Shown here: positions 44,401-52,722 of the stretch, piece by piece | Layout of the letters: every line of letters starts with the position of its first letter | Position numbering within the stretch: position 1 is the first letter of the stretch | Assembly (NCBI RefSeq): GCF_003073045.1 | Contig: NC_037592.1 | Location: forward strand, 6,065,924-6,129,923 | Length of the DNA: 64,000 bases | Direction: 5' to 3' | From: Pomacea canaliculata | Taxonomy: Eukaryota > Mollusca > Gastropoda > Architaenioglossa > Ampullariidae | Translations under genes and position numbers: made by a program | The notes under the pieces: generated by a model | The model's database searches: none | What the model saw: the letters and a program-made list of their open reading frames with translations, nothing else | What the model was told of the DNA's origin: nothing

Positions 44401-45722
44401 TGAACAGCGGCGCTCGATTTGAGGTTGAAATTTTGGAAGGTCTTCATCCTGTGCACAATCTAATAAAAAGTTTCACATCTTCTGAGGATAATGAACTTAA
44501 ATTAATGACATTCTTAAAAGACAGAGGACTTTCTGTTAGCACACAAGATTCAAGGGGAAAGACACCAGCAGAACTGGCATTCACACTCAAGAGATGGAAA
44601 CTTTTCAAACACCTTTTAGAATCAGGAGCTCATTTAAATCCAATTCTCAGAAATGGAAACTCATATTTTCATGAACTTGCAAAATGCTTTTCCCATGACG
44701 ACATGAACGATATTATACGTCTCTTGCTTAGCCGTGGTTTTGACATAAACCTCAGAAACGACGATGGTGATACGCCTGTCCATGTGGCGGCTGATAAAGG
44801 CAACTGGGACACTGTAAAAACATTTGTGGAGCACGGCGCCAATACAAACGTGCTTGACAGTAAAGGGTATTGTCTGCTTCATAAGCGTCTTAAGAAACAA
44901 ACCAGTCAACGTTTTGGTTACCACGTTATTGAAGAGCCGTCTACCTACAAATCACACGTAGAACTCTTAAGGACTTTCGTAGCACGCGGCGAAGACGTCA
45001 ACCGTCGAGGGCCAGACAACAAGACAGCCCTGCAATTAGCTGTTGCCAACCACAGATGGAAGGTGGTCGGAGAGTTAATTTCATTAGGAGCTGATTTGGA
45101 ACTCAGTCATGATGAGAAACTGTCAGCCTTAGAACACCTCTATTGTTTTGCTTGGGAAAGTGGCGCCAGGGAAAAGATGTATTCTTTCATAAAATACATT
45201 ACAAATGATGGTTCTGATATTAACATCTCTTTCCAAAATGAACGCGGACATGGTAACCCAAAAACTTTGTTACAGAAGAGCGTAGAGAAGGCTAATTTGC
45301 AGGTGGCTATTGCCTTAGTTGAATGTGGAGCAGACGTGAGTCAGATGCTCAGAGATGGGGCGCTCTTACAACTGCTGAAGTCCAGATATTCGGGGGTTGA
45401 TCACACAACGCGGATGCGTTTTCTTGATTTATTGATTTCCAGAGGTCTTGATATTAATACCAAACAAAGGGGAGCCGATACTCTGGTTCTTGACTCTACG
45501 GGACACAGAGGATCGGCTCCCCTTTCCACAGATCTTTTTCCCAATAAAAGTGAAGATTTCGTCCCTAGTTTCTCAGATGGCAATGATGACTTTATTTCCA
45601 TTAACTATGACAATGACAGCGACAACATCATCTATTATGATGGCACTGGGTTCTTTGGAAGCATGTCCCCTCGTACATCTGATTCTGATGACCCATATTA
45701 TTCTGGTGGTGAATTTAGCTAG
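41487..45722 (+). CDS. B2: very long ankyrin-repeat protein (1,411 aa), SOCS box lost
   Basis: A single open frame from ATG 41487 (MESITQSKMSSG) to TAG 45720-45722. After about 30 N-terminal residues with helical segments (TAAESSAWTLIDSLLSADNV) the protein is ankyrin repeats to about residue 1325, well over 30 repeats, in alternating pairs GDTPLHIAAKNSNWMMMEALL / DSEGFNILHRLAM. A repeat-poor insert (about 125-200: PPDVTHVCSFLQTL ... SCHKQLHHTLVRL) interrupts the array near its start. At residue 1326 (LDINTKQ) the homology to B1 breaks. About 60 bases of fold-back sequence replace about 600 bases that in B1 encode the last repeats and SOCS box, and the frame rejoins the acidic tail (FVPSFSDGNDDFISINYDND, ending DDPYYSGGEFS). 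The predicted product can bind a partner through ankyrin repeats but has no Elongin-binding box. No signal peptide or membrane segment. Confidence 0.85.
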   Translation: MESITQSKMSSGPIIIQEMPSLSNSLTFTKKTAELTSAAESSAWTLIDSLLSADNVTKCDIEQSFLLQKLAAAPEVGLSLARDILKKILKHEVDINMMDKNKDTAVVVAARCDNTKMVMELLSRQAALPPDVTHVCSFLQTLTNNWKPQETPYMHALVVKLLWDRLQDTALHSCHKQLHHTLVRLAVTFHTSLVREMFVTEQQVNSVDSEGMAVLHRVAMFDSDDHVRLLHYFISKGANVNLQNTSGDTPLHIAAKNSNWMMMEALLHRQAYSDVTNCEQLSVLHIMASYTDSKRFSEIEHLFQLLIFNNNNVNKKDGEGNTALHLAALAGNITFMKTLLDHGARADGVNDEQKTVLHMMAMAKKEVFSNINSCINVLVLTLKKGVDIQQKNCDGNSALHLAAKHDNGGLVEFLLKYVDDAAQPDSEGFNILHRLAMTISSQGHSLFHKVAQKVGDINAKSKTGDTAIQLAAKCQNWDMVKLLEQEGAAWDELDSEGFHVVHRYAMGDNKKHYSLPSFLENSMHRNPRCWTGDTVLHLAARHGNWSVVKLIVEDVDDINEVDSEGFTVIQRLVMSPTDTFYDNSLISHLIELGADYTCRDQNGDTVLHLATKYGHWKIVKHLANLGAEADTPDSEGFSVLHRIATTDRSHLVTVEEFAQHGTSINHKNLQGNTPLHLAVHHQNWTVAEKLVNCGADVNDVDAEGFTVLHRLGQIQNSDYSCKSLIQLLLEKGAKCDIKTNKYETVSEIIVQNENWSMMKCLLDQGTLVFREYEDKCLLHQLVCSHHGDDYTNVCDLLIEKGLSVNAKNCDGNSLLHLAAGAGNWKLVEHLIQKGARENMVDSKGLSILHRFVTDAKREMYNYAHSLDTIIASSVDLNALDPRGNTALQIAAKRRLMAIVDRLIDSTENPNTKDDEGFTLLLRVSQTPSRECLSICQRLVQKGADINVCSPDGESALQLAVKNNNWPVVELLMNSGARFEVEILEGLHPVHNLIKSFTSSEDNELKLMTFLKDRGLSVSTQDSRGKTPAELAFTLKRWKLFKHLLESGAHLNPILRNGNSYFHELAKCFSHDDMNDIIRLLLSRGFDINLRNDDGDTPVHVAADKGNWDTVKTFVEHGANTNVLDSKGYCLLHKRLKKQTSQRFGYHVIEEPSTYKSHVELLRTFVARGEDVNRRGPDNKTALQLAVANHRWKVVGELISLGADLELSHDEKLSALEHLYCFAWESGAREKMYSFIKYITNDGSDINISFQNERGHGNPKTLLQKSVEKANLQVAIALVECGADVSQMLRDGALLQLLKSRYSGVDHTTRMRFLDLLISRGLDINTKQRGADTLVLDSTGHRGSAPLSTDLFPNKSEDFVPSFSDGNDDFISINYDNDSDNIIYYDGTGFFGSMSPRTSDSDDPYYSGGEFS
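45466..45525. repeat. Inverted repeat at the B2 SOCS-box deletion junction
   Basis: Arms aaaggggagccgat (45466-45479) and atcggctccccttt (45512-45525) are perfect complements separated by 32 bases. In B1 the sequence occurs once (about 21037-21050) with no inverted partner. The right arm and the next bases (cca) equal the complement of the B1 sequence just left of that point (tgg), as expected if the strand folded back and was copied. Confidence 0.85.
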
Positions 45723-48473
45723 CCCTTTCATTCAAATTTTGACATTTTTAGATTAATCACATACCTGCACATCAATTTTGACAACAGCTTCATTGTCATC
45801 AACATCCTCAACAAAAACATTTGTTCCATCAAAGGGACTCGCTGGCTGAGTTTGGTACATGGAATTAAAGTCGTAGTGTATCTTATGCTAAATTAAATAT
45901 ACAGGATGGTGTCTGCATGTTGAGACTAGAAGAAAGGTTATTAACAAACTGATGTTGCTGAAAAAGAAATTACTGGATCTTATTCCGACCACCATTCTAA
46001 TCTTGACTAAGTTATTAGTATTTTTACTCATTCCTTCTTGTATGACCCTTTTTCTCCGTCTTTCAAATACATTTTCATGACATTTTTAATAAAAGTCTAA
46101 TATTACCCCAAGAACCCGAAGAACCATCGTTAAGGATCCAGTCTTCCTGCTTATCTATGATACTTGTCTTTCACGACTGCTGCATCACTTCACTAAGCTA
46201 AATTCCCTTAAACCATTTCAATCGGCTTACTGTGAACACCACTTATTAACACAGCTTTGACGAATGGTATTGCGTAACTTTGGAAACGATTTCAGGATAT
46301 ACATTCTATTCCGTCAAATATTCGATTTTGACTAACAAGTTGAATCTTCATGGAGCTTTATGACCAAAATATTGCTTGTGATCGAGGTCAGATTACAGTT
46401 CTATTGATGTTTGATCTGTTAGTTGCTTTTGACACTGTCGACCATCACATTCCAACAAATTCAATCAACTTCCCGCCCCACTGGCATGCTTCAATCTTGG
46501 CTTCATTCATATCGCAATGCTCGCGTCCATAGGATGAGAGGTCATGACCTCGTCCAATCTGCTGAGCAATGCTGTGTATCTAGGGTTTCAGCAACTATAC
46601 TTGCTCACTGCTGATGTCCTGCTACCTGGTTCTGTGACCAGCCATCTGTGCATTCAAAATCACTCGTGACATCTGTTCAAGCTTTCCAAATGTGATGTGT
46701 TCATCTACACCCAGCAAATAGTTTATTCATTTAAATACTGGATTTTGAAAACAAATTGATTCTATAGTAAGCTTCAGAGGTAAAAACCCTAAATAAAGCC
46801 ATTTCCAAAGTTTCTGAACACAAATTCAAACATTTTCCTATCTTCATGTCACTCAGTTTCTCAGGTGTCAGCCTTATTCTTTTCCGGTCTCCCAAGCATC
46901 GCGGTGAATTTATAAATCGTCCTCGTCTTTCCACAAGTATGTAACACGATATAGGAATCCATCTTTGTTGGACTAATCATGATCAACCGTATTAGGCATC
47001 GACTTTCTGCACACGTAGCTTTATGTGCCCATGTTTTGATACCATTTATTATGTATGTGTTACAAGAGAAAAAAATTATAATAATTACTTTATTGTTTAG
47101 TCCTCTATTTTGAACATGAATTGCTTGAGCTTTTTAAAAAGTGCTTTTTTTCTATTCACCTTACATGTATTTGTAGACTTATGAAGATTGTTTATTGAAC
47201 ATTTCAGTTATATTACGCATACGACTTCTTAGTATGAATAGGTCGGCAATATATTTATTGGAAAATATGCTTTGTTTATACATACAATAGTAAACAGATT
47301 TTCTAAAAATTGTAAGCATCGATAAATGCTATTTTTGTGTCTGATAATTTTTCTGCAAAATTTAGTAAAATTCTGTTCTACGTGACCAATTTCACTTCCT
47401 CTTAAGTGATATTGTTTTGTCATTTTTACAGAAGAACCAGAAACAAAAGGTATAAGATGTTTTTTATTTAGTTATCACTCATTGAAACCATTGAGCAATC
47501 AGAGTGGTTGCATACTATTTCTTGCAAAGTTGATGTACACTTTATCATTCACCAAAATGATAAATATTTGTTGTCCTGTTTGACTTTTCATGCTTTAACA
47601 GCTTCCTGTAGCTTTGACCATCTACGCATTTTGATGACACATATTAATGTATATCATTATGTACTGACTGCAAGCACAAAATCTTTTTGTATAATTTAAT
47701 AATGTTTGAGTACTTTGATGATACTTTTTTCGTATATAAATATTTAAACGTGTAGAATGAATCATATCTGCATGCCTTCGTCTTTTGAGAAGTTGTTTGA
47801 GATCGTGTTTTTAATATTTTTGAGTTCAGTTATTTCTCTTAAAATTGGCAATTTATTGCAAGAAACTTTTGCCTCAATTTTGTGTGTTCACAAGACTTGC
47901 AAAAACATCGGCTTTAAACGATTCAGCAAACCTGGCCTTAATAAGCTAGAAGACAAAAGAATTGTGGAAAATAGTAATAGAATACATACGTAGAATACAT
48001 ACGTAAAGTATTTTGAATTAACGATATATAAAACGTATATGTGAACATTGTTAAAGAACACAGAATTTGTAAATATGAAATTGATTAGGAGGATTTTAAA
48101 TGATCTGGGAAGTCCATGCATCTTACTTTGGTGACATATTAATGTGTATAGCTCAAAATATTTTACAGAAATTTATGAAGTCACCCGCCTGCTGTAGATC
48201 CATCAAGTGTCCAGATAGGCTTTCGAGTTGTACTATAATTTTAGATAACTATTTTAAACAATTTTTTACATAATTATTAAGATTGACACTGTTTTTGTCT
48301 TTGTTAACGTTTATTACAACATTTTTTGCATTGGCATGTTTCTTAGCGTGTGCATATTATCTTCGAATATATTTAAAAACTTTTAATTGTCATTTTTTCT
48401 TAATAAACAGTAGCAAATGCAACAAGCAATACGCCTCCATTAGTAGGTATCCTGAGAATGTTCGCATTGATCT
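45723..48473. other. B2 3' flank
   Basis: Collinear with the B1 flank, with two extra blocks also partly visible after B3, so those were lost at B1. It contains the CR1/L2-like LINE fossil. It ends at 48473, where B flank ('gcattgatctt', as in B1 at about 23455) meets mid-coding sequence of an A gene. No host gene seen. Confidence 0.5.
46130..46620 (+). mobile_element. CR1/L2-like LINE reverse-transcriptase fossil, copy in B2 flank
   Basis: Pieces LKPFQSAYCEHHLLTQ (about 46210-46255) and DRGQITVLLMFDLLVAFDTV followed by DHHIP (about 46382-46450) match the spaced RT motifs of CR1/L2-type LINEs; a possible continuation LHSYRNARVHRMRG is near 46500. It is a longer version of the remnant after B1, with stops and no endonuclease domain seen. 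Confidence 0.55.
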
Positions 48474-48887
48474 TTGTTTGAGCTGAGTGAACAGCATGAG
48501 AAACCATTACAACTCGAAAAGACAAGAGCAATGAAAGAAATGCTGGACTTTTTGAAGCAGGCTGCCACTCAGCCTCGGTCTCTCAAGTCTCTGTGTCGCC
48601 TGACTGTCTCTCACGCTCTTGGCTGTGGCACCAGAAGGGAAGAGAAGGTCACGTGTCTTCCTGTCCCTCAACGGCTTCAGCAGTACATTCTGTTTCGGGA
48701 TATACTGTCAGAAGAGCTTCAGACTCCAGAAGAAATATCTCACCATAAGCAGTCTAGGAGGGATAGAAGAATGTTTGCCCCAATTCGCCCGTGGGTATGT
48801 GGGAATTCACTCATGTCACGGGCACGTCAACGAAACGCGCCACCCACGAAAACACTGAAGGGCAGTAGCTGGAGTAAATTTCAGTGA
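48474..48887 (+). pseudogene. A5: duplicated A-type C-terminal tail with SOCS box only
   Basis: An open frame matching the last 138 codons of A4 (FELSEQHEKPLQLEKTRAMKEML, then SOCS box at about 48570-48690: SLKSLCRLTVSHALGCG and CLPVPQRLQQYILF) to the TGA at 48885-48887. It begins abruptly mid-gene at 48474, the left edge of the 4.1-kb duplication, and has no ankyrin repeats or start region of its own; the ATG at 48474 is fortuitous. Best read as a truncated duplicate. A transcript reading through from B2, which has lost its own SOCS box 2.8 kb upstream, is conceivable but nothing in the sequence requires it. Confidence 0.7.
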
Positions 48888-51359
48888 TTACTTAATTTGG
48901 TATTAATTTTCTTTCCTTTCTTGTCTTTTTTTCCCTTGCCTATTTAATTTATTTGAACAACCACTCCTTCAATTGCTTTTGAACGTTTTGGTTCAATGCG
49001 CTGTGACAGTTATTTTTTTGTCATTGAGTCAACTTGCTGTCTTATAATTGCTAATAATCACACTGCATTCATCGTTTTGTAAATATTTGAAAAAAAGCAA
49101 TTACCTTGATGAGAAAAAATTATGTGAAGGAAAGCGTTTGACGGAAAATGTTTTACACTGTCAGGTGGCTTATTAAGTTTATATTGTAAATAATTTGTAC
49201 ATGACACATAATTTCGAAGATGTTTAAGTGTCTGTTACAGATGCTTCTTTATGGAAAGAAATGAAAGATGCGATGAGATCATAACAATAGTCATAACGCT
49301 GTGTCTTCTTTGTGTAATAATTTGTCTAAAATGTCAATCTTAACTATCGAAACTTTATTTATTTTCATCTATGATAGATAACTAATCTTGCAGTGTAGGA
49401 AATATTGAGACAGCTGTGAGGGATGAGAAACGTCTATGTAATCCTTGTTTGAGCATCTTCATGTGCGCAAATTAAAAAGAGGAAAACATAACATTCACTG
49501 AGCTGATGTTATAGTTACACAGTATACATACATAGATCATCTTATGACTACTTTCAGCTAAGTATTCGGGTCATGATGACATTTTACCAATAACCATTTT
49601 TTTTTAAAATTATTGTAACGCCTTTTACCAACTGTAAGCAGACACTTGCTGTGTATTTTGTAAAGTGAAGATGTGACTATTTCATTATGTTAATACTTAA
49701 AAGGTATGATGTTTCGATTGGAATGTTACAGTATACTTTTATATACTGCTTGTATATACTGCTTGTATATACTGCTTTCCATGTTCGCCTGTAAATCTTA
49801 TCTTTTAGCTTTGACAAATGTTTTGCTATTATTGATACAAAATTTTCAATTTATGAATTAGCAATTGCAACGCTAGTTATTTTTTTACTCACTAGTACAG
49901 CTACATTTATCATCGTGGACGGATCATAAAAGGGGATCGGTTCTCCTTAGTTTTGTTTTTATTTTGTGGTTGTGGTTCGATTTGAATAAAAATGTTGGAC
50001 CTTCAAGTTTGCATGTGCTTCTGCTGCGTTTTCTTCCTCTTGCAACAGGACTGTATATAAAATGTTATTTGAAAAAAAAACTGTGTGGATCTGTTGGCTG
50101 GAGGCCACTCCGCCATCTTCACTCGCTTCGGCAGCGACCGTGATCTGCATTGAATGAACTGAAGTGATGATCACCCTCTTGCGGTTTCATGTGATAGCAT
50201 TTCTTAATATTCTCAAGATTACTCAATATCTTCTCAAAATTCTCCTGATGTTACTAACCATATTCTCTGGAGTCACTTCCGTTAAATCTACAGTTATCGG
50301 CTTTACCACTGTTCTTCCTTCTACATTCTTTGTTATTATTTTGTGATTTGTTTCTATATCTTTATTGCTAATTTATGATTTGTTTAACGTAATGAGTCCG
50401 CCTTTGGCTGAGATATTGCACTTTATGAATTCTCACTTGTCATCATCATCATCATTATTATTACGACTACTCTTCCATTTAAACTACTATAGCTGCCCAG
50501 TTGTTCAGGCTGCAGCGGAGGAAGAACTTGAAGGCGATCAAAAATGAACTGACAGATTCTACTACAGCTCTACAATCCACTTCCCCACACCCCCATATCC
50601 CCAACCCCCCACCCCGATGATCAGTAAAGGTCAAGTGACTGCAATCAGTTGCATTAATGCATGTCTAATTTTAACATTACTTGTGTCATTATTTCATGAC
50701 CCCCTGTTTTTGTGTCATAATTGCCGTCCAGTAATCCGAGAATTGGCTTAAGCCGAAATGCTTGGATCCCAATGTTTGGACACTATGTATCGTACGGACC
50801 TAGACATGGCCTCAAACGCTTGGGACAAGTGTTGACATGTGTCATTTGGGTATTTCCAATGTCCGTGATTGACATATTATGGCGGATTAAATATTTAAAT
50901 GCTGACTTATAACTTCAAAGAGGTATTTATAGAAGATTAGGCATGTATTTATCAAATAAACAATAAAATAACTTACAACGAAATTAAAAATATTAATCTG
51001 TTTTATCCACACCGAGTCAGCGTTGTGGAGGCGCCAAAATTGTTGCCGATTCACACCTGACAACGCTACGAAGTTAATCCGCGGTACAATTCCCCCCAAA
51101 AAATCGACTCGTGTTTAAAGTATTATTTTTGATTGAGTAATCTGGGTAACGTTTGAAAATTCATGTAAATATAAGCAGAGGTTAAGTAGTCTTGGACGCC
51201 AACCACAGTCTCTTAATGGCCTACACTGTAGTTTGTAATGAGCAATGGTCGAGTCGTTTGTGTGATTCTGATCGCTTGTGTTGTTTGTGTTCATGCGCCC
51301 ATGTATCCACCGCCAAACCAACTCCACACCGTCAGCACCCGGAGTTAAGGTAAATGTAA
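48888..51359. other. Duplicated A-type 3' flank and spacer; no gene seen
   Basis: Near-copy of 33513-36009 with small gaps, including the 13-bp tandem repeat at 49741-49778 and C-rich stretch near 50590-50620. Confidence 0.5.
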
Positions 51360-51558
51360 CAAGTTTGTATCTCTTTCGACTAATTTTGTAACCGACAGCA
51401 GATACTGAAATGAAAGTAGTCTTTGTCAGAGTTTTCTAGGTAGCGGCCTACTTTCCTGTCACTGTTTCTCATTACAGGCATGACCTACAGTCGTACCAAC
51501 CTACCTCGGTGAGTGCTTCAGTCGGTAGCAATGGCGACCACAGACCTATCTTCCTCAG
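51360..51558 (+). other. Putative non-coding 5' exon of B3
   Basis: Contains 'ttttgtaaccgacagcag', 'gtagcggcctactttcctgtc', 'agcaatggcgaccacagac' and 'tcttcctcag', then GT 51559-51560 (gtagcg). The matching acceptor is 'tcatttacacag', AG 52636-52637, giving an intron of about 1.1 kb. Joining the ATG in 'caatggcg' to the second exon meets an in-frame stop within it, so the exon is treated as untranslated. Confidence 0.45.
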
Positions 51559-52722
51559 GTAGCGTGACATAACAAATTATTTTAATGTTCTTGTTTCATT
51601 TCGCTTTGACACACGCGTGTAATATTCGCGTTAATGTCAAAACCGTTAAAAATAGGATAACTTTGTAAAACATGTAGAGGCTGTTTGTCTTAATGACAAG
51701 GATATTCACCACAGAAGTCCTACAAACTTAACAATAATAAATAAAATTTGTCAAGCCCATACTCACACTCCTAAGGTGTCGCATGCATTTCATTCTATTT
51801 AATCTTAACACATCTACAACACTCGAATTGAGAAGTTATGACTGTTAAAACAGACGAATGTTTTAAACCTGTCCACTTATTTTTCAAAATGAATGCATAA
51901 ACTCACTGCAAAACCAAATTTTGCTGACAAAATTTTGGAACACGCGACAATTTTCCTCTCCAATATATCTGTCGTTAGATAGAAACAATTTGTCTTTGAC
52001 AATCATAGGTGTAAATAATACTGGCGAGTATAATTAAAACGAAAGTTGCTTTTATATTTTTCTCCAAACACTGTTGGCTTTCATTTTGAATTTCTTTAAC
52101 TTTCCTTTTCTGGTTGATTGCTGATACACCAGATCTTAAGCCAAGAAGAAATATCAAGAAGTACTGACGAGATGACTTTCTGCTATTGGCAGTATACTAG
52201 AGGTTCACTAACAAAGGACAGAATCTTCGTGGTAAGGTCTTGATGTATTTGAATGTAACAACGTTACAAGTATGGAAGGTACTAATAAAACTAAATAAAC
52301 ATTAAAGAAAGATTGTTTCCAATGCAATAATTAGTAATATAGTAGTAATAATTATCTTTTGAGAAATGATCTTGGGGGAGGTATTCTTGATTATCAATGA
52401 TAATTTTGTCTAATGTCCTTTATACTATACTAATTAACTACAAAATAAAAGCAATTTTTTGACAGATATTTAACAGATAACAGCAGAAATACTAAATCGA
52501 CATTTAAAAGCAATGCATGCAGCATAAAATTAGTTTAAAATTTACTTTAAAAGGCGAACCATAAATGTATTAAAAGTTATGTATTAAAAGTATGTAAAGT
52601 CTACCCGCCACTAGATTGTTTTGATTCATTTACACAGGCAGCCTCAAAGACATCTGTAAGTAGCAGTCATGGAGTAAAGTCCCCAGACTCAGGAGTCTTC
52701 AGTTGTAGCCACAAGCCAGGAC

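Larger units (their letters stand above)
48474..52532 (+). repeat. About 4.1-kb segmental duplication, copy 2 (copy 1 at 33099-37200)
   Basis: Same order as copy 1: A tail, A 3' flank, spacer, B-type 5' exon and intron start, then a single 119-bp unit. Left edge is sharp at 48474. At the right the sequence runs on into the B3 coding exon, so copy 2 (or its source) keeps the original link between this 5' exon and a B gene. Confidence 0.85.
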
